DNA of 64,000 nt from Whitmania pigra (GCA_021613335.1 JAJTWR010000254.1:1253501-1317500); one strand, 5' to 3'. Shown: positions 47,501-57,964, counted from the first letter of the stretch. Translations and numbers: made by a program. Notes: a model not told the origin generated them from the letters alone.

Positions 47501-50500
47501 CCGCCTTCTTTCACTTGGTTCGTGGTTGAATCGACGAAACCAAATCTGAATGCTCAACCTGTCCAATATAACGAGCAGATTACGATGAACGTGAAAGGTT
47601 AGATACTGTATTGTTAGCGAAGTTACATGTCCTTTCATTGATGATGATGATGATGCTGATGCTGATGATGATGATTATGATGATGATGATAATGACGATG
47701 ATGATGATGATGACGACGACGACAACGATGATGATGATGATGGCGATAACGATAATGATAACAATAATGATAATGATGATTAAATCACTGAGGTGCCGAC
47801 ATGCAATATCAACAAAAGTTCTAGAATGGGTAAAGTCCAATCGTGTCAACTCATTTCACAGGACAAATGCACTACGGTGCACATAAAAGCATTTTAAGCG
47901 CTCGTACGCTAAAAGATTTGAGAAGAAATGAAAAGCTTCTCGTGGCGGACTCTCTTTTATTGTCTGGCAATTTTAGACAAACTACTAGTTCTACCACGTT
48001 CAATACTGTTGATGAATTAAATGCATGTATCAAATCATCAATGTAGTGATGCTCAGAGGGTAGCGTGCCTGCGAACGGCGGTAAAAGAAAGATTCGTTAC
48101 GTGTCGTGTTCGCGACCCGGCTTGCACCGCCTCAAAGCGCCCTTTGGATATGGCGCTACATAAATGAACATATTCCTATATGTCTATTCCTAATGGCGAC
48201 ACATACGGCAGTTGACTTTGAGGACTTCAATATGCGTGTACAACGAAGCATGATACATCCGCTGAACTAGTCGAAAAACAAATGTTGGATACTGGGAATG
48301 GAAAATGGCAATCCACACATTGTATCGCATTGCCAACAAGCTTATCTACAGCAACCAAAGACGAATTGCTTCACAAAGATTTCTAAAATATCGCACAGAA
48401 TTACATAATTCATCAGTGTCTACATTAGCAGCCAAAAACGTTGATGTCAATGCCATTAACTTCAGCAGTCAAATCGAAATATCAGGCGAGGGGACAACAT
48501 ACAAGTCTATCGATATGTAATGAATCAATATGAAGTTGTCAATTATCCAATTAATTCACTCGATTTGTCATGCAAATTTAAGATTTAAAAACTATCGTTC
48601 CATTCTCATACATAAATCCACCACGAATTTGCAACGGTAATAGGATAATCTTTTTGGATTTTTATATCTACTTAAATATATGCATTAAATGCATTTTGAT
48701 TGCATAACTATAAAAAAATCAAATTTTATTGGATAATAGCATGCGATGCAATGCCACTTAAAATAAGAGAAGTGTTGGTGTTTAAATAATTTTTTTTGAA
48801 GAGCTCTGAATATAATTTTTTTTTTGTTTTTCCGTCGGATGCGTACACTAATAAATCAGAAGGTTTTCCGACGCTGGAGCAGGACGGGTAAATTCACCCC
48901 GGAATATTTATCTCCTGAAAATTCATTCCCAAAAAATTCTTCGCCAGAAAATTCATTTCCGGAAATTTCATTGCCCAAAAAATTTGAAAATAAGTGGTTA
49001 CATTTACATTTAGGCAGATGACAGCCCCTCCAAATAAAGTTTACCAAGAAATTGCGTGCACAGTGTATATGTAGCCTACAGTTTTTGGAAATAACATACA
49101 AGTAAATAATCAATTAAATTATTTAATACGTGCATTAATTAGAATGTTGGAAGTGAAGCTCCAATAACATTCAGCTTCCCCTTAGCACATGATGCTCAAT
49201 AAACAACAAACTCAGACTGAAGATTGGCACTGTTATCATGCTACTCAGAAACTTATTTCCCTCTAAGGGTCTCTGCAATGGAACTTGGCTCACAGTCAAA
49301 CTTTATACTTCCGTCCTTCGATTGAGGTCTGCCTATATCCAAGCCTTTAGTTGTCCAACCCGCGGCCCGCCACAAATTTCTATTCGGCCCACGAAGCTTC
49401 TCTGATTTTGTAAAAATTTTTATATTTAAATAAAAACAAAATAATTTAAAATTATTTTTTTAATATTTCTAGTTTTTGATTTTTTCTTTTTTTGCTTGTA
49501 TACATCCATGTACACATCCTTGTGCTACTAAATTAAGCGCTACAAGCTTTAAATGTAAACATTGTAGTGGCGGCACAAGGAATTTAAATCCTTTTCGAAA
49601 GAAGTGGGCTCAGATTACTTCTGCCAAGTTCGCTGGCATAGCAAGTCATCGACATTATTCATATTCTGAAGTCTATGTGATGAAATAACGACATTCATGA
49701 CAAACAAAAGAAAGGATGTATGTTTTCTGGATGGTGACCCATGGGTGAACGACTTGGCGTTTTTATTCGACATAACAAAATTCAAGGCAGAGTTGAAAGT
49801 CAGACTTCAAGAAAAGGACCGTCTGGTTCACAAGCTGTATGAACATGTTGTGACGTTCATTCAGAAGTTGAAGCTAATTTAGTCACAGCTGGTTCTGAAG
49901 AAGATTGTACATTGCCCAGTCCTTTCGTCGAGATCTGTATTAGTACAAAATGAAGTACTCTGAATTAGTTACCAAAATTGCTGATAATTTTGACGGACGC
50001 TGCTGACAAATACCAGCTGGAACTCATTGACATTCAGAATGACTGAGACTTGAAAACAGCTTTTGCCGAGCATGATCTGCTAAACATTTACAGTCACTAT
50101 GTGTCATCAGACAAGTATACCAATTTCTCAACAGGATGGCAGGAAGTTTACTGCTCTGTTCAGAATCACCTACTGTTGCTTGAATGAAAAAAAGTCGAAG
50201 TTAGGTTCTCTGCTTACAGACGAACATTTGGCAGCATCATGACACATTTCGACTTCTACTTTTAAAGCAGACATAGACTACTTGTGCAAAAAAGAGCAGT
50301 GCCAGATTGCGCATTAAACTGATCATAAGCATAAACTTATAAGACTCTTCTAGCTTAAATGTAGCATAAAGAGGTATTTTGTGTTTTATTGTTTTTTTGG
50401 TTGTTAAATTGCTAATCCGGTCCGCGACTAGTCTAAAAGTTGTACTGTGTCACAGTTCATTGTTAAAAAATCAAAGTTCAATATAGTAAGCTCGTGTAAA

Positions 50501-53500
50501 GATGGCGGAAAAGAAGGAAGCCATTAGTGATGAAGGTTCTTTATTGAAGAGATAAACCAAAGAACCTTGCACTGTTCTTACAGAATATTATTTTTTACCC
50601 CAAACATTATTTTTCCAACAATACCCAGATTCCAAATTGGAAAAACCAAAAAGCAATCGACACTTTCTGCAGAGAGTTTGCAATTTTGAGGGAGTTGAAA
50701 AAAGGAAACCCAAGTCAAAAAGTTCAAATTTCAGTAAGCCAGATCTTCAAAAAGAACATCAGTCTTGATGAGCTTGAAAACAAAATCACCAAAAAACGTG
50801 ATCAGAACAAACTATTCAATTATAATATGGAAAAATTCTACAGGCCATCAAAATTTTGAAATTAAACTTCCAACCCAGAAATCAGTGCAATAATTCTGGA
50901 GAGAAATCCTGGAAAATGAAATGAGCCATAACCATCAAGCAAAGTGGGTTCAAAATGTATAGTCTTCACGGGAGAGTTTGACACCAAATGACTGGAATGA
51001 TCTCACCTTAGGAGAAATCCAAAATGTCATTAAGAAATGTCACAACTGGAAAGCACCTGGACCAGATAAAATCCATAACTTTTGGCATCTACCATCCATT
51101 CCTTAACCCCTGACTTCAGCATATAACAACATACTCAGAAATCCAGCATCAGCCCCCCAATGGCCCACAGATAAGGACACAACTGTTCAAAAAAACCTTT
51201 GAAATTTTCCAAGAAGACTCATTGTCACCACTGCTGTTATGTATGGCCCTCATGCTCTTCTCAGATATCCTCAACCAAAGCAAAAATGGTTACAACAAGC
51301 ATCAACCCAGGCGGTAAAATAAGTCACTTACTGTACATGGATGACCTCAGCAACCAACGACAAAATGCAGCAATCTCATTGAGGAATTCGCAAGCATAGG
51401 CATAGAATTTGGAATGGATAAATGTGCCAAGAAAGAAATAAAGTATGGAAAACCGCTTCAAAGTGTAGGCATTAAGCTCCAACATGCAACTGAAATAAGA
51501 AGCCTGCATCCTAATGAGGTGTACAAGTACCTAGGAATGGATGAAAGCGATGGAATCAACGATCTGCAATTGAAAGATAAAGTCAAAAAAGAATACTACC
51601 GACGACTGAGACAGACTCTTGCAACACAGCTGACTTCCAAAAACAAAATAACTGCAGTACAGTCTAGCAATTCCGTCAGCTTTGGAGTCTTGGACTGGCT
51701 ACGGCCCGAAATCCATCAGATAGACAGAAAAACCAAGAAGATCTTGACCATGGGAGGAGCCCATCACTCTAGAGCTGATGTTGATAGACTGTATATCAAA
51801 CGACGGAACGGGGGACGATGTCTTCTTGAAATCGAGGCAGTCTATGATCAGACCATGGTTGGATTAGCAGATTACCTTGAAAAAGACTACTGCAATCTCA
51901 TGAAAGCCGTCAAAACGAATGACTGCAGTAAAAATAAACACTTTATCAAGAAACATGCTGATAAAGTCAAAACCAGATATCTGATGACTGAAGCCATCCC
52001 AGGATTAAACTCAAGTAAAGAGCTCAAAGAAAAAAATGAAAGAGAAAAAATTGAACAATAAAATCAAAACCCCTGCACGGACAGTTTTTTTCGAGCGCTC
52101 GACAAGCTTGGAATCGACATGGAGGATACAATGATGTGGTTGAGAAGCTTCGGTCTAAAATGAGAAACAGAGAGCCTCATCATCGCTGCGCAAGACCAAG
52201 TTCTCAACATGCGATGCCACCAAAAGAACATCTTCAAACTACCAGTGGACAGCTTTTACCGAATGTGTCAACAATACCGAGAAACATGTGAGTCATCTGG
52301 TTGCCGGCTGCACAACAATGGCTTCAACGGAGTAACCTCAAATGCCGTAACAAAGTACCCTATTTTCACGAAATAAACACGCAGACGAATTTAACACGCG
52401 GACGACTATAACTATAACGCAATTTTTCCAATTTATGTAAAAAGTAACTAAGTGTACATACAACAAAAGCTTAATTCAGCTTCATCGACTTATGTTGAAA
52501 GTTTAATAATAGCTATTCAGGCTGGAATGCAGAAAAGATTTGGACATATTTTGAAATTTGAGAGCATAGGAATAAACTTCAAGATGAAAGCTTTTATAAT
52601 TGCTGCTGTTCATCATCTGCACCTGTTGAAAGAAAGTCTAGCTGGTCTTATACTGGCTCCTCAGCGTAACAGACTCTGTGACAAATATTTTGAAACACTG
52701 TAACTATTTTATTGATAAATGTAAATTCTGTTACACTTGTCTTAACATTGTATTGAAGATAACAAATATTATTTCTGATCAATGAATGTCAAAAGTACTT
52801 ATACTTAAGTACATTGACTACAACGTACTTGTGCCTGTACTTATAAGTACCTTCAGCCCCAAGTACTTTATACTTATACTTAAGTACATTTTTGGAGTAC
52901 TTACGGCAACACTGGTTAAATTCAAGTTGACGTCATAAATTCGAGAGCTGGACAATGCAATGATTAGCGTGAATGTTTTGTCACATGCTTCTGTAAGCAT
53001 ATATCGAAAGTTCTTTATGCAATGCACTAACGCCCAATCAATTATAAACTATTTAAAATTAAAATATAGTCTAAAGCTTTTACAAAAACAATCAACATTC
53101 TGTGCTATCATTTAAATGTTTTTATTTTTGTTGGGGGTGCGTGGTAAGTAAAATCGAACATAACACGCGTGTAATATGGGTGAAAATACGGTAGTAAGCT
53201 ACATCCACTGGACAGTTTGTAAGGTGTTTGGAATTCCAGCAGCTGAGAAGTACTACAAGCACAAACCAGTCAGCGTCATAAGCACTACTGTCGTCACCAT
53301 TATGTGGAATTCACTGGTCACTACTGATAGAACAATCGCAGCCAATAGACCAGACCTGGTGATCCATACAAGAAAGAAAAAACTTGTTTGCTTATTGAAT
53401 TGGCAACAACGTGATGATGAAAGAAGCCAAGAAAATGTTAATAATATGTCTACTTATTAAGCGTCAGAAGCGATTAACCATTTGCATCCTAGGGGCACTT

Positions 53501-56374
53501 TGTGGCGGTGCAAACTGCGAATACGACAGATAACGAATGTTGTTATTACCACCGCAACCCATTCGACCGCTCCCACAATTGGATAAAAATTCAGAAATGC
53601 AGACCACTCTGTTCACCATTTTTACAGACAAAGGTATCTGCAGCTGCACTCTGATTGGTCATCAGATTATTTTATCTGCCGTAGAAAAACGTATGTATAT
53701 TTACAAAAAAAAGTACTTAAAGTAATTATAATTTACATTACCAGCATTATATTATAATATTTCCTAGTTCAGTACATCATCATGAGATACAAAATACCTA
53801 TAGTACAACCGTAAATGCCGGTAAATGACTAGGGGTAAACTAGGGGCTACTTTCGGGTAAGTCTTATTTTCGGGAAAACATTATAGATAAATTCGACATA
53901 ATGGTTGATAAACTACATATGACAATAAAAATGCAAAATTCAAATTGTTTCAAGAAACTGCAAGTTTTTATCCTCTAAGTTAATTGCTTGATATAATTTA
54001 CTAGCTGGATTAGCTAGCATCATCGAATTATATCACGCAGCTACTCTTTTCTCTGCTTGAACTTGTTTTTATTATGTCATTAATAAATTAATTTAATTGT
54101 TTTGACTAAACTTTTTATCAAGGAAGCCTGATTTTTACATCAATATCTAAAAGAGGTGTAAATCACGAACGCATTTTTAAATGTCAGGCTTACAATTACA
54201 TACTTCGCAAAACGAGTGCTGGCAGTTACTTCAGAATATTGATTATCCCAGGTATATTACATTTATTTATTTTATTGTTTACTTTTTATGTTATCTATAT
54301 CTAAAAGATGTCATTAATCTTTGATTTTTTTTATTATTTCAGGCGAATTTAATCCATACCAAGCCCCAGATCTAATATTTACCTCATCTAGTATCAAGGT
54401 TATGTCCGGAGAAAATGTAACCTTAGAATGTATATTTTCTGGATTGTAAGTACCATGACTGCACCCAAAAATACAATTGTTAGATATTAGGAAATTGCTT
54501 AATATTTGTATAATATTATTTAATATGTGTATAATATTTGTTGCTACATAATTATGTCTATAAAATTAAATGAATCTTTTTAAATGTTGAAATCATCTTG
54601 TTTTAATTTTTTCCTTAAAGAACGTGTTTAGGTCATCTTCAAGATCCATACAAGATTCAATTACTATTTCAGGCCACAACCAAAAATACTATGGTCCAAA
54701 GAAAACCAAAAATTAACCAATTATTTAGAAAAGGATTATGGAAGGAGAATAGTAATACCTCAAGTGACTCTCGTTGATGCGGGGATTTACAAATGTGTTG
54801 CTAGAAATACACACGGTGAAAGACATTCTCTTATTAATGTCGAAGTTGGAGGTATATTGAAAGCTTCAATTGTTCATTTTCCAGCATCGCAAATGACATT
54901 TAACATGTAACTGCATAGTAAGGCTTTTAAACTGATTGTGGGATCTCAATATTAAGGCACTCTTCTCTTCACTTTGACTTAATTGAAACTTTCTGTTTGT
55001 TTTTATTAAATTTTTATGAAAATGTTTCTGGATCTCGTCAGTCGGGTATAATAATAATAGGTCTTATAATTCATTAGGTTAATAATAATAATAATAGCAA
55101 TAGCAATAGCAATAATCTTTTAACTTAAATTTGCAATCTCTTTTTCATTCCAAAAATGCAAGCTTTTGATCGATTGATTTGTTGATTTGGTTGAGTTGTT
55201 GTATTCGACTCTGGAATTTATATTTTGCATTTGTTTTTAATGGTGATGTATCACATTGGGTTTCTAATATAAGAAATAACGCCAAAGCATTTATAACATT
55301 TAATTTCTAATATTAATCGTAACTATTTCTATTAATGATAATAAGTGTATAATTGCTAAGCTCCGCCAATCATCTTATCGCCTATGGCCAACCAAGTGGG
55401 AAACCTTGGGATATCGCTAATTTTTGTGTGCAATTGTTCTGGGACACCTACTCCGACGTTTGAGTGGTACATGAATGCTCAGAAAGTTAATGGTATGTTT
55501 TTAAGAACTTTATGCCTTTATTATTGATGTTAAGATGATAATGTTGCTTCTTAAGAATCAAATCTACCTTGGTTGTCGAAGGGTAATGTTTTGATATTAA
55601 TAAACGTACAAAATGTCCTTCGGGCTACGATTACCTGCAACGCCAGCAACTCACACGGATACATTCTAGTTTATGCTCAGGCTACCGTCCAAGGTATTTT
55701 ATATATTTATATATCAGACACATAAAAATAATAATAATAATAATAGTAATAGGTAATTTGCATGACGCCATTTATGAAGACTAAGAATTACTTTTTTGCG
55801 CGAACTATTTGAGAGCAAACAAATAGCCGATAAATTTAAAAGAGAATCTTACTTACTTTACAATGCTAGGCAGTAAATAAAAGGTAGTATTTAATTTAAA
55901 TCTGTTAATAAAACCTAGGAAAGTCTCAGAGTCAAATTACAACAGAAAGTATGTTCCTTTTATCATCTCCATCACGGGCAGAAGCCAGAAAGAAAATGAA
56001 TACCGGTTAGCATATTTTTAATATATCTGTTATTTCTTAAATCATTTAAAATTTGACAAACAGAAACTACCGATAACGAATCTCGGTTATTAAATGGAAG
56101 TTATCAAAATAACAGCATTTCTGGTATGTTCCTGTTTTTTTTACTAACTTTTTAGTTATCTTATTATTTGATTAAATAATTTTGTCCAGAAATTTCATAT
56201 ATAAATTCCTTTGATTTTCAGGATATTACGCGCATAGCCAAGAGCATGAAAGTCTCCCCGCTCACTCGTTCAGTGTCTTCAACATTATTTGGTTGTCTCT
56301 TTTCCTAATTTTTGTGGTTTTCATCGTAATATTCATCTACTACAGATCTAAGAATCGATTGTTTACTTATCAAG
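41557..56374 (+). CDS. L1/neuroglian-like receptor with four Ig domains and no fibronectin repeats
   Basis: Exons with matching phases: 41557-41632 (signal peptide MQMYRYMPKSYFLMFFAVQL), 43494-43620, 43698-43894, 47403-47597, 54123-54251, 54343-54445, 54673-54851, 55361-55492, 55556-55693, 55919-55948, 55982-56005, 56064-56123 and 56222-56374. Each pair of exons 2-9 makes one Ig domain: cysteines at LTLHCKS/VYCKARN, LMLQCGH/FKCQAYN, VTLECIF/YKCVARN and LIFVCNC/ATITCNASN. Domain 2 has the GSLIFTSISKRGVNHERIFK strand and TSAGSYFRILI end, and domain 3 has PQPKILWSKENQKL, as in L1/neuroglian proteins. A short linker then leads to the helix IIWLSLFLIFVVFIVIFIYY and basic stop-transfer RSKNR. L1 proteins normally have six Ig and several fibronectin domains; neither the extra Ig nor any fibronectin module appears between 55.7 and 56.2 kb. 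The cytoplasmic end after 56374 (phase 1) was not found. Adhesion or guidance role is inferred. Confidence 0.88.
41760..42235. other. Intron 1 sequence, nothing recognised
   Basis: A 118-codon open frame at 41810-42166 has no motif that I recognise and no matching splice context. Confidence 0.4.
42240..42480 (+). mobile_element. LINE 3' region copy (intron 1 of the Ig receptor)
   Basis: Blocks GGGCTTGAAGAAGCCACCGA, AGTGTTCATGACAGCAAATG and CCAATCCAGGCAGTAACGAT match 39480-39670. Confidence 0.65.
42912..43084. mobile_element. MITE with 21-bp inverted ends and 9-bp target duplication
   Basis: Begins GGTGACCCGTCAAAATAGCC and ends GGTGCTATTTTGACGGGGTG followed by CC, so the ends are inverted repeats of GGCACCCCGTCAAAATAG. 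GAATATCGG is present at 42903-42911 and 43085-43093. A 9-bp duplication is typical of Mutator-like elements. It is 173 bp with no coding capacity. Further ends of the family lie at 5562 and 34502. Confidence 0.88.
43100..43480. other. Intron 1 sequence, nothing recognised
   Basis: AT-rich, ending in the acceptor TTTTTGTAATAG before exon 2 at 43494. Confidence 0.5.
44080..44175 (+). mobile_element. Fragment of the 'ACACGC' DNA-transposon family
   Basis: AACATTACGCGCGGACAATTATAACACGCAATTTTTCC-type sequence matches the left part of the insertion at 52356-53192, through ATTTATGTAAAAA. Confidence 0.6.
44176..44764. other. Intron 3 sequence with a lysine-rich open frame
   Basis: The 81-codon frame 44502-44747 (LTSSSHFKVKDIGNRAAKEF) has no recognised domain, and its flanks do not match the phase 1 intron. 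I see no reason to call an exon. Confidence 0.35.
44765..45440 (+). repeat. ~700-bp dispersed repeat, copy 3, with a 172-codon frame
   Basis: Starts GTAGGAATCGACCGGGGTCA and follows copy 2 (33525-34260). The frame 45042-45560 is open through the repeat (SPVSEKPEIEQENKFKKKRI, LPARVIVKAVLNGSDVRSVV). In copies 1 and 2 the same region is broken. The protein matches nothing I know, and the frame's last third lies outside the repeat. Confidence 0.75.
45655..46095 (-). pseudogene. hAT transposase C-terminus (GTF2IRD2-like) with one end
   Basis: The minus strand encodes LLLQQLATRIIAMFGSSYVC, EQLFSFTKTIKTT and LNSYHL-SKLRMHSKI near 46080-45910, the dimerisation segment. The low end, near 45665, shows ATGTCAAACTCAAATGGCAC, similar to the CTCAAACTCAAATTG end of the element at 3373. 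Confidence 0.7.
46100..46935 (-). mobile_element. Gypsy LTR retrotransposon, internally deleted
   Basis: On the minus strand, LTR-like sequence with AATAAA signals (46930-46655) ends in CGTGATCCGAACAATATAAC. This is followed by TTGGCGACGAGGATGGGATC, the usual primer-site and leader form for Gypsy elements. A gag-like frame follows (RDEANKKRDEVLLQQLEK, SSIHRQDEELVKEMIG). At 46300-46105 it jumps to YDFKIEYRKTDHFGQADALS and RLIASK, the end of the pol RNase H domain. Protease, RT and integrase are missing. A SINE A sits in the LTR at 46701-46819. Confidence 0.8.
46701..46819 (-). mobile_element. SINE family A with 12-bp duplication, inside the Gypsy LTR
   Basis: The minus strand starts GCGCCCGCATGGCCTAATGG, has the B-box-like GGATTGGAACC, and ends in the tail CCTAATCATCTAGCTATGCA..GACGTTAAGAAAAAAAA. 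GAAACGTGCGAG flanks it at 46689-46700 and 46820-46831. Confidence 0.95.
46983..47294. repeat. 71-bp direct duplication, about 170 bp apart
   Basis: 46983-47054 and 47224-47294 (GCTTACCGATAAAATCTGTA ... TTTATCATTTAATGAT) differ by one substitution and one A in a homopolymer. They lie just upstream of exon 4 of the Ig receptor. Confidence 0.92.
47641..47785. repeat. (GAT)n microsatellite with variants
   Basis: Imperfect GAT, GAC and AAT triplets directly after exon 4 of the Ig receptor. Open frames across it are artefacts. Confidence 0.9.
47830..48640 (+). pseudogene. Helitron PIF1-like helicase remnant, split by a SINE
   Basis: Before the SINE: HKSILSARTLKDLRRNEKLL, ADSLLLSGNFRQTTS and TVDELNACIKSSM, the R-x-L-x-D-L-R..LLSGDFRQ..AD.INACLKSS block of Helitron helicases. 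The aspartate of the GDFRQ Walker-B-like segment is asparagine here. After it: MRVQRSM, LDTGNGK, LAAKNVDVNAINFSSQIEIS and GEGTTYKSIDM with YEVVNYP following. Many stops. No Helitron end (CTRR hairpin) was identified. Confidence 0.85.
48045..48180 (+). mobile_element. SINE family C, best-preserved head, inside the Helitron remnant
   Basis: GATGCTCAGAGGGTAGCGTG (A-box region), GTGTCGTGTTCGCGACCCGG (B-box region), then GCGCCCTTTGGATATGGCGC and ATAAATG. It separates the two helicase blocks. Confidence 0.8.
48880..49000. repeat. Short imperfect repeat, about 15-20 bp units
   Basis: Units around CCTGAAAATTCATTCCCAAA and CCAGAAAATTCATTTCCGGA repeat about five times. On the plus strand they read SPENSFPKN-like peptides, but no gene context supports translation. 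Confidence 0.7.
49348..50449 (+). mobile_element. hAT element (GTF2IRD2-like), decayed
   Basis: Begins TTGTCCAACCCGCGGCCCGC and ends with GGTCCGCGACTAGTCTAAAA, consistent with hAT ends of this group. Inside, 49697-49882 encodes DPWVNDLAFLFDITKFKAEL and KVRLQEKDRLVHKLYEHVVT. Further frames give DIQND-DLKTAFAEHDLLN and IYSHYVSSDKYTNFSTG. Several stops. Exact ends and a duplication were not resolved. Confidence 0.75.
50470..53460 (+). mobile_element. Dong/R4-like LINE with restriction-like endonuclease, broken and interrupted
   Basis: Frame fragments in order: an upstream coding region (KNISLDELENKITKKRDQNK), IQNVIKKCHNWKAPGPDKIH (RT start), GGKISHLLYMDD (RT catalytic YMDD), then the clean frame 51414-52061 with YKYLGMDESDGINDLQLKDK, NKITAVQ and RKTKKILTMGGAHHSRADVD. 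Next FRALDKLGIDMEDTMMWLRS, IIAAQDQVLNMRCHQKNIFK and CRMCQQYRETCESSGC (zinc knuckle). After an 837-bp insertion (52356-53192) comes VSYIHWTVCKVFGIPAAEKY with IMWNSLVTTDRTIAANRPDL and VIHTRKKKLVCLL, the restriction-like endonuclease. About 1 kb of RT is missing between 51100 and 51300. It lies in the 6.5-kb intron 4 of the Ig receptor. Confidence 0.85.
52356..53192. mobile_element. DNA transposon inserted in the LINE ('ACACGC' family)
   Basis: Ends are inverted: CCCTATTTTCACGAAATAAA at the left and GGGTGAAAATACGG at the right, both with an adjoining ACACGC block. The LINE reading frame resumes directly at the insertion site (NAVTK then VSYIHW). Flanks read AAAGTA and GTAGTAAG, so the duplication is TA or GTA. 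Inside, 52452-52703 (YVESLIIAIQAGMQKRFGHI) resembles hAT transposase, and 52790-52920 is rich in AAGTACTTATA ending in GGCAACACTG, so a hAT piece may be nested within. Confidence 0.65.
53462..53575 (-). mobile_element. SINE family C copy (intron 4 of the Ig receptor)
   Basis: TTTGCATCCTAGGGGCACTT, GCAAACTGCGAATACGACAG and CCACCGCAACCCATTC follow the family order in reverse orientation. Confidence 0.65.
53800..53892 (+). repeat. Dispersed repeat shared with 62222-62280
   Basis: Shared blocks CCGTAAATGCCGG and CTTATTTTCGGGAAAACA occur in the same order at 62222-62280 (ACCGTAAATACCGG, CTTATTTTCGGGAAAACACC). Probably an end of a DNA transposon; family unknown. Confidence 0.5.
54852..55360. other. 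Intron 7 of the Ig receptor
   Basis: AT-rich with a short (AAT)n and (AATAGC)n tract near 55080-55110. Nothing else recognised. Confidence 0.5.
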
Positions 56375-57160
56375 GTTGGTTCATTTGTTGTCGCAATAAA
56401 TGTAAAACTTATAATGATATTACTTACTTATATTTAATTATTATTTACTTATCAATATTACTGCAACTAATAATAATAAAAAAAATTAATTCAAAATATG
56501 TGCATTGAGTAGTAAATATGCACAACAAGTTTATTTGGATGGAGCAGTGCAATACCGAGTGAATGCACAGGAAGAACATGGACCAGCCGAGACCGTTTTA
56601 TTGAAATAAGTTTTGCTAGGTCGTGATCTACAAGATGAGAACCGTTGCATTAGAGCAGGTGCACCAAACTTTTTCCAGCGGGCCGGATAACTGATAAAAT
56701 GATGAGCGTTCAATAAATATTCTGCACAGTACTTGCAAGCCAGAACGAAAGCTCTGGAAAAAAAGATGAAAAACTAGATTCCATGTTGATTATGGGAGAA
56801 TGGCGCGCAATCCATAAAAATCAGACAACCAACATAATTATTTACTAAAAATGTTATTACAGAAGGCGCTTTTAGAAAAATTATGGTTACATTAGACATT
56901 ACATTAGTTACAATAGTATGTGTTGGAATCTCACAAACTAAGCAACAATAAAGGTTGGTGAGATTGGTGAAACGTTGGGCTTTCAAGATATCATCGGCTC
57001 GGAATGGCTGCATCCAATCCTGAGCTATCACGAGACGATATAGGATTCGGGATGGTGCAAAATAATCAAACATTACAATAAACAAGGATATTCATATACA
57101 ATAATTTAAAATTGGTAATAGTAAATTTTTACATAGCAGCCAGGAGGTCTCCATTGTGCT
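56375..57160. other. Sequence after the transmembrane exon, with a hAT end fragment
   Basis: If not spliced at 56375, the frame would run on as a hydrophobic tail to a stop near 56506. GCAGGTGCACCAAACTTTTT..GCGGGCCGGA near 56657-56690 resembles a hAT end. No further exon was identified. Confidence 0.4.
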
Positions 57161-57485
57161 AGGACAATTCGTCGCAGGACTGAAACAGTCCTCACTGGAG
57201 TATAGTCAGTAACTAAACAATACAAATGTCCAAGTGACAATCTGAATCAGTACTAAATTAACTCAAAAAAATCAACACGGCATCGACTTATATATACTAT
57301 CTCGAACTCCTTGAAATTTCCAGATTCTTTAAAACTTTCTAGCACTCTCTCGATGCTCACGTGATATGTCCCTCAACCAATCATCTTTAACGACAATCCA
57401 CATGCTCCATATCATGTAAACGCACATCAAGCACCATGTAAGGAGTAGTGTCTGGGGTTACCCTGACACCAGTGATGGGTAGTAT

Positions 57486-57556
57486 TTTCATCTCATTACA
57501 ATTGCTATCATCTCATTACAATTGCTATCATCTCATTATAATTACTATCATCTTAT
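57486..57556. repeat. 20-bp tandem repeat
   Basis: The unit ATCTCATTACAATTGCTATC occurs two full times and then as a variant, just before the MITE copy. Confidence 0.85.
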
Positions 57557-57559
57557 TAT

Positions 57560-57905
57560 TATGGATTGATTAAAAATGATTTAAAATCGCGAAATAGAAT
57601 CCTTTTTATGATTTATTATTTTGATTTGAATTCATCGTTTTTGTGTAATTTTGTTTATTATTCCAATTAATTTTTTGATAAATTATGATTTCTTTCTTAT
57701 CTAAAAATCACGAAATCATTTTAAAATATATAAATTTAAAATTAAAGTATTTAAATTATTTACATATCCTTTTCGATAACATTTTTATCAACCCTCCCAC
57801 TTTATTTCTAAGTACTTTAAAATGAATGTTTTGTCTTAGTCTGGCTATTGAGTCGTATTTAGAGATCTTTTAAGTTTAAATATTTCTATTGCGACGAATT
57901 GTCCG
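57560..57905 (-). mobile_element. MITE-like repeat ('GGACAATTCGTCG' family), copy 2
   Basis: The reverse complement matches 28050-28400: GACAATTCGTCGCAATAGAA at its start, then GACTCAATAGCCAGACTAAG, TGGGAGGGTTGATAAAAATG and the AT-rich body. The terminal block also occurs alone at 57165-57185, about 300 bp away. Confidence 0.75.
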
Positions 57906-57964
57906 GTCACGGGTCTCCATACGTATTAAGATCTCCCAGTAATCTAAACATAGTATTTAAATTT

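Noticed and set aside
47580..47886. Ile/Met/Asp-rich frames after exon 4 of the Ig receptor
   Set aside because: Also microsatellite translations; the exon ends at a GT donor at 47598.
48824..49021. SPENSFPKN repeat peptide as a secreted repetitive protein
   Set aside because: It arises from a short imperfect DNA repeat with no signal peptide or splice context.
53537..53725. Frame near 53.6 kb (TLFTIFTDKGICSCTLIGHQ) as part of Ig domain 2
   Set aside because: It starts in a SINE, and exon 4 joins exon 5 directly in phase with the expected domain length.
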